A stretch of DNA of 64,000 nucleotides from CAVSJA01 sp963728145. Its GTDB lineage: Bacteria > Bacteroidota > Bacteroidia > Chitinophagales > Chitinophagaceae. The position numbers and the translations under genes are program-made. Below the pieces are notes generated by a model, which was given only the letters and a program-made list of their open reading frames with translations, had not been told where the DNA came from and ran no database searches. The stretch is taken from contig CAVSJA010000006.1 of assembly GCA_963728145.1 (NCBI GenBank), positions 868,001 through 932,000 on the forward strand. The letters run 5' to 3'. Below, one piece after another: positions 47,043 to 54,903 of the stretch. Position 1 is the stretch's first letter, and each line of letters begins with the position of its first letter.

Positions 47043-47202
47043 GTTAAATTGTTTTATTAATCCTTTCTTTAAAGAATGCCGATCAAGAGAGGGGGTCTAT
47101 TGTTTCTGGAACTTACTTATGCAATTGCAGTGCGAAGAGAATACCACAAAAATACAACCAAATTCACCTGGGTTAGTAGTATCAAATGTATACTTTATTC
47201 CC

Positions 47203-47321
47203 CAATAAGCAATAGGCAAGAGGCAATGGGCAATGGGCAATAGGCAAGAGGCAATAGGCAATGGGCAATAGGCAAGAGGTAAGAGGCAAAAGGCAATGAG
47301 CAAGAGACAAAAGGCAATATG
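47203..47321. repeat. Heptamer tandem repeat, 17 units, consensus CAATAGG / CAAGAGG
   Basis: Seventeen consecutive 7-base units, mostly CAATAGG, CAAGAGG or CAATGGG, decaying at the 3' end. Read on the minus strand it is the rotation TTGCCTA, the same unit found at 51520-51561. It fills the gap between two minus-strand genes. The function is unknown. Confidence 0.95.
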
Positions 47322-47367
47322 CAGGAGCAATTACTGTTACACATTAATTCAATGAGGCGAAATCACA

Positions 47368-48846
47368 TTATCCAAATACTGTGTACTGCAGGAAAAACTC
47401 ATTTTCCTTGAAATTCTTCTTGAAATGCGTTTCTTCCGCATCGCTCATTTTGTTCCGGGCTTCCCTGATTTTATCTGTTAATGGAACTGCTTCGCTGAAG
47501 TCAAAGAAAAGATCTTTTTCCTGCATGATCATGAGCCGTCCCTTGGTGCGGTTCAGCAGTTCCTTAATGATTGCCCGATTGGGCATGGTAGTTTTCCATC
47601 CGGTGCTGATGATATTGAAGTCCAGGGTCGCCATTGCAGCCAGGTCCTTATGCTTCATCATTTCCAAACCCTGTTTCTGAGCGGTGCCATTGTGTGAAAG
47701 ATGATGCGCTACCTTATAAAATACTGTACGATTCAGAATATCCTCCGTTAAATGTTTATTTGGATCTGTTGATGGAACTGACCAATTGATATTATGCCAA
47801 CTTGCCCAGCTTCCGTACTCTGCATCACCAGGAAAGAGCATGATTTTTTTACTGTCTTCAAATTCTATAGCAAGGGCAAGACTTAAATTGTTTGTAAGAC
47901 TATTCATTCTTAAAGCGAGTTGACCTCCTCCAAACAGCCAGTCGTGATCTACTTTTCTCCATTGCTCTTCTTCATAGTGTTCTTTTGATTTATTTGGTTG
48001 GTCGTCGGATTCAATGAAGGTTCTGTCAAAAGGAATCAATGATTCAGGAGGCGTATCTCCGAATTTGGATATAGCGGCCGAAAAAGCACCGCTTTCTTCA
48101 AGCACCTTATTGTGCGCGTAGCTTTCTCCTTCTTCTCCAGCTTCAGTTTTTACATCCTTAACAAGTCGAGGTGGACCGAGCACATAGAATTTTATCCCCG
48201 GCAATCCATCTATATCTTCGATAATATCTCCGGGCCCAAAGTATTTAATATTATCATTGGCTATTTCTTTCTTCACTACCTCCATTCCCTTCAATCCTCC
48301 TTTGTACACTCCATGATCTATGGAAAGATGAAGATCAGCAAAATCAGTAAGCGTATTGGCAAATGAGCGTCTGGCTCCGAGCATACTGAATCCATTTCTT
48401 TCCTCAGCGAATTGCTTTTCAAAATCAGGACTTGAAACGATCTCTTTCAATCGCTCTGCGACCATTGCCAATGCCATTTTTTGTTCACCAAAGTTCTTTT
48501 TCCAGTTCTTTACTTTCGTACTCTTGTCGTCTTCAGTCCAACCCATCCAGATCTGGTCAACAGTAAACTCCGGATTGCTACCAACGAAAAGATCCTTACA
48601 AACATCAAAAGCGTGTACATGATCCTTATGTTCATGGGTAATCACCAAAAGATTTACATGATTGTCAAAATATTCTTTCAAATTTTCTATAAAAGGCGTG
48701 AGGTCATCTTTACTTCCACTCCATGTGCCGGCATCGATCATCAACTTAAACTTCAATTGATTTCCTGCGAAGAATTTGATGGCGAAGCAATCTCCTGTAC
48801 CCAGGCGGTACATGCGAATCTCTGCTTTGGTAATATTTCCTGCCAT
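47368..48846 (-). CDS. ComEC/Rec2-like metallo-beta-lactamase-fold protein without membrane segments
   Basis: The start is set at ATG 48846 (MAGNITKAEIRMYRLGTGDCFAIKF), 10 bp after the peptidase stop; the upstream frame starts with TTG. About 492 residues. FKLMIDAGTW and VITHEHKDHVHAF give the H-x-H-x-D-H motif (about residues 70-76), with MLFPGDAEYGSWASW and VAHHLSHNG supplying later ligands. This is the ComEC-type MBL lineage, some members of which are nucleases, but this protein has no membrane part. It is clearly coupled to the metallopeptidase gene before it. Its role is unknown. Confidence 0.8.
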   Translation of the reverse strand: MAGNITKAEIRMYRLGTGDCFAIKFFAGNQLKFKLMIDAGTWSGSKDDLTPFIENLKEYFDNHVNLLVITHEHKDHVHAFDVCKDLFVGSNPEFTVDQIWMGWTEDDKSTKVKNWKKNFGEQKMALAMVAERLKEIVSSPDFEKQFAEERNGFSMLGARRSFANTLTDFADLHLSIDHGVYKGGLKGMEVVKKEIANDNIKYFGPGDIIEDIDGLPGIKFYVLGPPRLVKDVKTEAGEEGESYAHNKVLEESGAFSAAISKFGDTPPESLIPFDRTFIESDDQPNKSKEHYEEEQWRKVDHDWLFGGGQLALRMNSLTNNLSLALAIEFEDSKKIMLFPGDAEYGSWASWHNINWSVPSTDPNKHLTEDILNRTVFYKVAHHLSHNGTAQKQGLEMMKHKDLAAMATLDFNIISTGWKTTMPNRAIIKELLNRTKGRLMIMQEKDLFFDFSEAVPLTDKIREARNKMSDAEETHFKKNFKENEFFLQYTVFG

Positions 48847-48856
48847 AAGAATTGGT

Positions 48857-50914
48857 TTAATGGGTATGTAATATTGCAAATGGCTCGTTCCAGATATTGT
48901 TCAGGTCAGGACTGAAGTACTTACTGTATTCAGACATGCTCAACAATCCTTCGTCGTATTGATAACGATATTGTTTCTCAATTCTCTTTATATCTATTTT
49001 GCGGGATTCCGGATCATCTCCGTCCAAAACTATTAATGGCTTTGAAATCGCGTATCGGAGCTTCATTGAATCGAGATCGAATATCAGGGTGCATCCGCCC
49101 CGGAATTCAAATCCATCCTTTGGAAATTCCTTTCCATCTTCAGGTACAAAACTGCCTGTGAACTCACCATTCTTTACCTTAACCCCAGCCCGTTGTACCA
49201 TTGAAAAGACAATCTGGTTTATACTTTTTCCGGTTGGCCCCGCACGTGAGACTGCACGAAGATTCAGGATTTGGATAGAAGGCCCCTTTGCATTGTCCAT
49301 ATATGCAGTAGAGGTCCTGACTCCATAATCTTTCCAATTTGAATTGAATACAATTCCCGTGAGTTTTTCAAACTCCGCACAATCGTCAAAATCATACGAT
49401 ATTCGTTTATGTAGTCCCTTGAGATCTTTTTTCCCTGTATTAGTTTGTAACTCTTCTAATCCTTTGCCGCCAGTAATAAAGAGCTGCGAGATTTTGAAAA
49501 TTTCTTCCCGTTTCGTTTTGTATGCGATCACATCCCGGTAATCCCTCAGGAATTCACTCATCACCCCGACAATTTTCTGTGAACTATCCTGTAAAAATGG
49601 TTCACAGTTGAATTGCAAACTTTCTTCGCTAAGCGCTTTAATTCCTTCAGGATAAATACCTCTCCTTCTAAAGGCTTCAATGAAGGCGAGACGATAATCG
49701 CGGCTGTCGTCAGCAACAAGATCTATATCTGCAGTGATGATCGCTCTCAGGTAATCTCCGAATGTTATATCAACAGGTGGCACATAATCTAATGCACGTA
49801 TGCACATGCTTAAAACATGGCTCGCTGCCTTTGCTGCTTCATTTGCAAGCCGGTTAACCAGATCTGGATGCAATTCTCCCTGCGGCAATATTCCTGTTCC
49901 ATTAGTAGCAATGCGCAAAAGATCGGCGACTCTTCTTTTATAAATATTAAGAAAGGCTTCAAAAACAGCGGCAACCAGGATGCTACCCCTGTCATGAGGT
50001 TCCATAATATTGCGATAGTCATCAGGATTTGGGACTATCGGTTTCCATTTTTTGGTTGCCGGGTCAATCTCACCAATGGCATCTCTTAAGCTTCCATAGT
50101 TTCCAATTGCTGATCCAAATTCTTGTGCAAGCTGTCCAAGGAGATTCTGACTTGAAAGATCTCCTTTGGTTTGAGCGATCTGATGCTTCAATACATCCGG
50201 GAAGGTGAAGTGTTGAAACAATGCAACGATATCTGCAAATGCTTCATGAAACGCAAGTACATCCGGATTTGTAGGTTCATTATAATAATAGTGCATCCCA
50301 TCAAGAATGGCATGGGTGACTTCGTGAGCAATTATATCATGACTGAGGCATGTGAACACCAACGAATCCGGCATCTGAATCACCACGTCGGCGGGAGTGG
50401 AAGAGAAATATCCGAATAAAAGCGATTTTTTTTGAGGACTATAGTATGCATTTGCTTCTCTCAGTGCATGAGGATAAATACGAAGCCTTTTAACGTACTC
50501 ATCGGATTTCGAATCATCGACCAGGCGTCTCTTTGCCCATAGTACTTTTCTACCTAAAGCTTTTTCAAAATTCTTTATGGTTGTCATTGCGACCGCATAA
50601 ACCATTTGCTGGTGAAATTGCGGATCGCTTTCGCTTGGACTTAATCCATCCTGCGCAAGAATATAGATATCGTTTAGATCAACGGCCTTGTAGTATTTTT
50701 TTATCGTTGGATCGAAATCAATCACTTCAATGTACTCACCGATCGGCCCGGGTTCAAGCTTTTCCCAACCCACCTTATAAGTGAGTGTGTTTATTCCAAC
50801 GGTATCTATTTGCAAGGATACCGATGGGTCAAAGGCATAACCTCTCAATTTGCGATAAGGTGGTTCTTTCTTGTTTACCGGCGGTTTTAATCGCGCAGAA
50901 GGATTTGTTGGCAT
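48857..50914 (-). CDS. Gluzincin (M4-like) zinc metallopeptidase
   Basis: The start is set at ATG 50914 (MPTNPSARLKPPV); the frame above begins with TTG. About 685 residues and no signal peptide. The zinc motif HEVTH is at about residues 197-201, and the third ligand is the Glu of FHEAFAD at about residue 224, the arrangement of thermolysin-like gluzincins. The DGMHYYYNEPTNPDVLAFHEAFADIVALFQHF stretch is very like known members. The N-terminal 190 and C-terminal 350 residues are unassigned. Its stop is 10 bp from the MBL gene, so the two form an operon. The lack of an export signal argues for an intracellular target. Confidence 0.82.
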   Translation of the reverse strand: MPTNPSARLKPPVNKKEPPYRKLRGYAFDPSVSLQIDTVGINTLTYKVGWEKLEPGPIGEYIEVIDFDPTIKKYYKAVDLNDIYILAQDGLSPSESDPQFHQQMVYAVAMTTIKNFEKALGRKVLWAKRRLVDDSKSDEYVKRLRIYPHALREANAYYSPQKKSLLFGYFSSTPADVVIQMPDSLVFTCLSHDIIAHEVTHAILDGMHYYYNEPTNPDVLAFHEAFADIVALFQHFTFPDVLKHQIAQTKGDLSSQNLLGQLAQEFGSAIGNYGSLRDAIGEIDPATKKWKPIVPNPDDYRNIMEPHDRGSILVAAVFEAFLNIYKRRVADLLRIATNGTGILPQGELHPDLVNRLANEAAKAASHVLSMCIRALDYVPPVDITFGDYLRAIITADIDLVADDSRDYRLAFIEAFRRRGIYPEGIKALSEESLQFNCEPFLQDSSQKIVGVMSEFLRDYRDVIAYKTKREEIFKISQLFITGGKGLEELQTNTGKKDLKGLHKRISYDFDDCAEFEKLTGIVFNSNWKDYGVRTSTAYMDNAKGPSIQILNLRAVSRAGPTGKSINQIVFSMVQRAGVKVKNGEFTGSFVPEDGKEFPKDGFEFRGGCTLIFDLDSMKLRYAISKPLIVLDGDDPESRKIDIKRIEKQYRYQYDEGLLSMSEYSKYFSPDLNNIWNEPFAILHTH

Positions 50915-51168
50915 TGGAGACAAGTATTTAATCAGGACTTAAGGGGGTGGGGATTGTCGCCCTAATTTAAGCCCAATTTTCTTTTGCCCAATACCACAAA
51001 TAGGGAAATCAGAAATGTTTGTCAAACCTTTCAGGATAGGTTAACATAAGGTTTCATCAGGAGGCAAGAAAAAATTACTCTTCAGAACGTAGCGTAGAAG
51101 AAAGAATTTCAAAGAAGATATGATTGTGGGGAATCAAAAGAGTTTAGATTAGGTTGGTGACTCAGGGT
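50915..51168. other. Intergenic region upstream of the peptidase gene
   Basis: About 254 bases with no gene seen and no exact -7 box. The promoter of the peptidase/MBL unit should be here. Confidence 0.4.
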
Positions 51169-51474
51169 CTACCGCTCAGAATTTAATGATTGAAGCTTAT
51201 TCATCAAACTGCTTTTATCGATCATTCCGGCATGACGCCAGTGGATATTGCCATCTTTGAATATCATAAATGTCGGTACTGCCTGTACAGAGAATTCCTG
51301 AGCCGCCTGAACGTTCTTATCTATATTAATTTTTACAACTTTTACTTTTCCTTCTAAATTTTTCGCAACCTCCCTGATCACCGGGTCCATTGCCTTGCAT
51401 GGACCACACCAATCTGCATAAAAATCCACGAGAATGGCTTTTTCTTTTTTCAGTAACTCGTTAAAACTTCCCAT
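51169..51474 (-). CDS. trxA: Thioredoxin
   Basis: 101 residues. The active site DFYADWCGPCKAMDPVI has the CGPC redox pair at about residues 22-25. VVKINIDKNVQAAQEFSVQAVPTFMIFKDG contains the cis-proline (VP) near residue 65. No signal peptide, so cytoplasmic; reduces protein disulfides with thioredoxin reductase. It lies downstream of the DnaJ unit and may share its stress response. Confidence 0.93.
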   Translation of the reverse strand: MGSFNELLKKEKAILVDFYADWCGPCKAMDPVIREVAKNLEGKVKVVKINIDKNVQAAQEFSVQAVPTFMIFKDGNIHWRHAGMIDKSSLMNKLQSLNSER

Positions 51475-51519
51475 TGCTATTGCATATTTGTTATTTTAAA
51501 TTGCATATTTCTCGTTGCC

Positions 51520-51561
51520 TTGCCAATTGCCTATTGCCAATTGACCATTCACCATTCACCA
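51520..51561. repeat. Heptamer tandem repeat, 6 units (TTGCCAA / TTGCCTA / TTCACCA)
   Basis: Six 7-base units decaying from TTGCCAA to TTCACCA, between thioredoxin and the small protein gene. It shares the TTGCCTA unit with the array at 47203 and the GCCAA core with the one at 54821. Confidence 0.85.
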
Positions 51562-51565
51562 TGGA

Positions 51566-51919
51566 TCAAACCAAATGATTCGCCAGGACTTCAACTTGCA
51601 ATTTAGCTACAACAGGATTGGACACATCTGCATTGAATATGATTAAGCGATAGCCGAGATCAGACACCATCCAATCTCTTTTGATCATTCCTTCTTCCGA
51701 GACATAGACTTCCCTGAAATGCCTTACCACGGGTAAACTTGCCCTGGTAAGTGCATTCATGGCTTTATGCAAAGCCGTATCCAATTCTACATCATTGTGA
51801 AGTCCCTTCCTCAATAATTCACTGGCGTAATGTGTAAGGTTCTTTACAATAAAGCCATCTTCCAGGTGTTCGAAAAACCCCGTATCGGTATCGCCATAAA
51901 CTATTACACTGTTATGCAT
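51566..51919 (-). CDS. Uncharacterised small protein co-translated with DnaJ
   Basis: The start is set at ATG 51919 (MHNSVIVYGDTDTGF), preceded by AAAGG at a good distance, giving 117 residues; it overlaps the DnaJ stop by 8 bp. I do not recognise a family. It has no signal peptide or membrane part. The segment REVYVSEEGMIKRDWMVSDLGYRLIIF looks like mixed alpha/beta. The overlap with a CbpA-like DnaJ suggests a chaperone partner, in the position often held by CbpM, but the sequence is not obviously CbpM. Confidence 0.75.
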   Translation of the reverse strand: MHNSVIVYGDTDTGFFEHLEDGFIVKNLTHYASELLRKGLHNDVELDTALHKAMNALTRASLPVVRHFREVYVSEEGMIKRDWMVSDLGYRLIIFNADVSNPVVAKLQVEVLANHLV

Positions 51920-52838
51920 GTTGTTGCCTTTTATCAAATGATGATTGGAGTTTTTTGAATAATTCTTTCTGTTCTTCGCTTAGGTTTTCCGGAACATTGA
52001 TCTGGGTCGTCACCAACAAATCGCCGTGTTGCCCCGGATGATCATATACCGGCATTCCCTTTCCTTTTAATCTTAAAACCTTGCCAGGCTGTGTACCAGG
52101 AGGAATTTTGATCTTTATTTTTCCGCTAAGCGTATTTGTTTCTGCTTCACCGCCTAAAACTGCTTTGAACAGATCAATGTTGATTGTTTGTTTGATATTA
52201 TTTCCATCTAATTCAAATCGGGGATCTGGCAAAACGTGGAGAGTAATATACAGGTCGCCCGCTTTATTGCCCTTTGCACCGGGATTTCCTTTGGCGGGTA
52301 ATCGAATCATTAATCCATTATAAACACCGGGCTTTAGTTTGATCCTTATATTGTTTTGGTTAAGCTCGAAGACTTTGGACGCACCTTGATATGCCTCTTC
52401 AAGTGTGATAGATAGTTCGGCGTGCAGGTCTGAACCAGCTTTGCTACGAGCTCCACCGGATGATCGGGAACCTCTTCCGCCTCTTCCAAAGAATGAATCA
52501 AACAGATCGGAGAAATCCCCTTCCTGTCCAAAGAATTCTGATCCATTTCCTTCATAAGTATTGCCACGACCACCTTGTTGCTGGTATTGTTGGTAACGTC
52601 TTGCCTGTTCTTCGTCAATCTTATTCCAATTTTCGCCGAACCGGTCATATTTCTTTCTCTTTTCAGGATCGCTCAATACTTCGTAGGCTTCATTGATTTC
52701 TTTGAATTTTTCTTCAGCTTCTTTGCCGGGATTTTTGTCAGGATGATATTTAACAGCGAGTTTTCGAAAAGACTTCTTGATCTCCTCGTCTTTTGCGTTC
52801 TTACTAACACCAAGTATGGAATAATAATCTTTCGCCAC
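51912..52838 (-). CDS. DnaJ-class co-chaperone, CbpA-like (no zinc finger)
   Basis: 308 residues, GTG start at 52838 (MAKDYYSILGVSKN). The J domain (residues 1-70) has the HPD motif in VKYHPDKNPG. A Gly/Arg/Ser-rich linker follows (about 80-135), then the two beta-domains (DLHAELSITLEEAYQGASKVFEL to LVTTQINVPENLSEEQ). It lacks the CXXCXGXG zinc repeats, so it is the CbpA rather than the DnaJ type. It stimulates the DnaK ATPase. A TACCTTTG -7 box lies 17 bp upstream of the start. Confidence 0.95.
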   Translation of the reverse strand: MAKDYYSILGVSKNAKDEEIKKSFRKLAVKYHPDKNPGKEAEEKFKEINEAYEVLSDPEKRKKYDRFGENWNKIDEEQARRYQQYQQQGGRGNTYEGNGSEFFGQEGDFSDLFDSFFGRGGRGSRSSGGARSKAGSDLHAELSITLEEAYQGASKVFELNQNNIRIKLKPGVYNGLMIRLPAKGNPGAKGNKAGDLYITLHVLPDPRFELDGNNIKQTINIDLFKAVLGGEAETNTLSGKIKIKIPPGTQPGKVLRLKGKGMPVYDHPGQHGDLLVTTQINVPENLSEEQKELFKKLQSSFDKRQQHA

Positions 52839-52854
52839 AGTATAAAAGAAATAA

Positions 52855-52862
52855 CAAAGGTA
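52855..52862 (-). promoter_or_regulatory. -7 promoter box of the cbpA-like gene (TACCTTTG)
   Basis: An exact TAnnTTTG match on the minus strand, 16 bp upstream of the GTG start. No clear -33 box. Confidence 0.5.
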
Positions 52863-53231
52863 AGTTTATACAGGTTTTGAGAATACCCGGGAGATTAAGT
52901 GAAAACAGAGCCTAAACCAAAAAGTACCGCTGAACCGCCACAAAATTTATGCCTTTATTGAATAAAGTGCAATCGATGATTTTTTTCCATCCCGCGTCCT
53001 TTCGGAAATCAGATGGATTCATTAAGAGCAAATGTATCGATACAAGGTGAGGCAGCTAATCCACATCAGGCCTTCGATCGGTTTGTATTGCCGCTTCATT
53101 TAACATGGCATCACAATTGTGTTATTTTAAGTGTTAAACACTCACAATTTGTTTGACAAAAAACAGCTACAGGTACTACCGTGCTTGTAACTGTCAGGCA
53201 GAAGCAATCTTAACCGATTGCTTTTGCCTTT
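52863..53231. other. Intergenic region with palindrome and strong plus-strand terminator
   Basis: No protein gene is seen. It holds the perfect palindrome AGTGTTAAACACT (53130-53142) and a 14-bp hairpin with T-run at 53196-53235. See the findings for a possible small RNA. Confidence 0.5.
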
Positions 53232-53235
53232 TTAT
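53196..53235 (+). terminator. Intrinsic terminator reading rightward
   Basis: A 14-bp stem (AGGCAGAAGCAATC with GATTGCTTTTGCCT, one G-U pair), loop TTAACC, then TTTTATTT on the plus strand. No plus-strand gene precedes it, so it may end an unseen small RNA. It also abuts the stop of the minus-strand gene and could mark that 3' end. Confidence 0.7.
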
Positions 53236-54788
53236 TTCCTGATACCCGATTTTGCCTGGTCTGAATAGACGATCGCTTCGTAAGATCTGAAGTTTAGTTC
53301 CTTCGAGGGATTAAGGATTTTCAGTTTTACCTCGTGTTTGCCTTGAGGCAATTCATATTTCCAGCACAATTCATATCTACGGGTTGTATAGCTCGCTGGC
53401 AATGCAGGCTTTTCAACCAGTTTCCCATCGATATATAATTCAGTTTCGAAAACATAATTCGATGAACTTCCCCAATTGGCTGTTTCTCCTCTTAAAACAA
53501 AGCCGGTTCCTTCATAATTAAAGCTGATCTCATCTTTATTATCAGACCATTTAACAGGAATCTTGTTTGAAGGAAATAAGCCTGGAAAACTTCTTTCGAA
53601 TCGAACAGGAAGGGGAGATTGAACATTGATCGTAATCTGATCTCCATTTATTTTACCTGAGTTACGCGTGATGTTATCCAGTGCATGTTTAAGGCCGATG
53701 CCATACACCTCGTCGAGGCTCATAGTGGTGTATTTGAAATCAATTCCCTCAGCCTCTTTCAATCCCATTTTCCAGTACGCGGGTATTTTTTCATATCCCA
53801 TCATGGTTCCCAATATCCCCGCGGCAGTAGATGGATTGCAGTCTGCATCCTGCCCGCAACGCGTGGTTATTTCAAGCGTTTGGGTAAAATCTTCGTTCCC
53901 ATACAATAGACCGATCAATACGTATGCAGCATTTACTTTCGCATCAATATTGAATGGTGCGAATACACCTTCCGGGCAACCGATATCATCGGCCCATTTC
54001 TTCTGCACTTCTAACCAGGTTTGTTTCCAATCCTTAGGATATTTCTTATGCCAGTTGATCACATCATTCATGCACTGATAAAATTCGCTTTGAGAAGGAA
54101 CAGTTTTCAATGCTTCTGTTGCTATGAATTGAATATCATTTGTAACAAAGGCAAGCGAATACATTGCGCCAACATAGATTCCACCGTACCATCCATCGCC
54201 ATAGTTCATAATATGCCCGATCTTATCACTGATCGCAGATGCGGTATTGGGCATGCCGGGCGACATTAGTCCCGCAAAATCACTCTCAATCTGGTAATCG
54301 ATACAATCTGCATGCGGGTTATTTTTCCAATGCCCGCTTTCAGGTGCACCAATTCCATGAAGAATATTATACCTGCCGGCCTGGTTCGCATGCCATAACA
54401 TATAGCCGGCTCTTGCAAACGCACTAGCAAATGAATCTACCGGTGCATTGAATCCGTATTTTTCAAATGTCTCGACGAAGGTGAGGTCCATATAAAGATC
54501 ATCGTAGAGGCCGGGATTGTTAAGCATGGTATGCTTCAGGTAACCATCATACCATAAAAGCGGTTGGTAGTCGCCGATAAATGTTCCCTGAAAACGAAAT
54601 TCATATGGGCCGCCAAAAGTTACACCAATAGTTTGCCCTGCCCATCCTCCTTTGATCTTATCACTCAATTCAGCTTTGGTCAATTGTACTGTTTTTGGAA
54701 GAGTAGGATTTGTTTTTGAACTATTTGTTTGCGACTGCCCATTAATCGAAAAACAAATTGCCAAAAGTATAACAACGCATTTTTTCAT
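53232..54788 (-). CDS. Secreted ADP-ribosylglycohydrolase-fold protein with C-terminal beta-domain
   Basis: 518 residues with a signal peptide ending near INGQS. The (all-alpha) domain has LSDKIKGGWAGQTIGVTFGGPYEFRFQG, YDDLYMDLTFVETFE and CGQDADCNPSTAAGILGTMMGYE, matching the two acidic metal-binding motifs of the family. One position of the second motif is changed (Ala-Asp-Cys in place of the usual Asp-Thr-Asp-Thr). About 120 C-terminal residues (FVLRGETANWGSSSNYVFETELYIDGK) look like a carbohydrate-binding beta-sandwich. Secretion and the sugar-binding tail argue for a glycan, not ADP-ribose, substrate. It is divergent from uxuA. Confidence 0.85.
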   Translation of the reverse strand: MKKCVVILLAICFSINGQSQTNSSKTNPTLPKTVQLTKAELSDKIKGGWAGQTIGVTFGGPYEFRFQGTFIGDYQPLLWYDGYLKHTMLNNPGLYDDLYMDLTFVETFEKYGFNAPVDSFASAFARAGYMLWHANQAGRYNILHGIGAPESGHWKNNPHADCIDYQIESDFAGLMSPGMPNTASAISDKIGHIMNYGDGWYGGIYVGAMYSLAFVTNDIQFIATEALKTVPSQSEFYQCMNDVINWHKKYPKDWKQTWLEVQKKWADDIGCPEGVFAPFNIDAKVNAAYVLIGLLYGNEDFTQTLEITTRCGQDADCNPSTAAGILGTMMGYEKIPAYWKMGLKEAEGIDFKYTTMSLDEVYGIGLKHALDNITRNSGKINGDQITINVQSPLPVRFERSFPGLFPSNKIPVKWSDNKDEISFNYEGTGFVLRGETANWGSSSNYVFETELYIDGKLVEKPALPASYTTRRYELCWKYELPQGKHEVKLKILNPSKELNFRSYEAIVYSDQAKSGIRK

Positions 54789-54820
54789 TGTATTAAGGTA
54801 TGATTAATATTTGTTTGGAC

Positions 54821-54855
54821 GCCAAACGCCAAACGCCAAACGCCAAACTCCAAAC
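54821..54855. repeat. Heptamer tandem repeat, 5 units (GCCAAAC)
   Basis: Five GCCAAAC units, the last TCCAAAC, in the 115-bp divergent region upstream of uxuA. It has the same 7-base period as the arrays at 47203 and 51520. Confidence 0.9.
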
Positions 54856-54903
54856 TCAATCCCTAAATTGCAGCCCAATCAATACAAGTAACCAATGATA
54901 TCA

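Noticed and set aside
47203..47321. Coding potential of the heptamer array
   Set aside because: An open frame exists (leucine/alanine/cysteine-rich) but it is simply the translation of a 7-base repeat.
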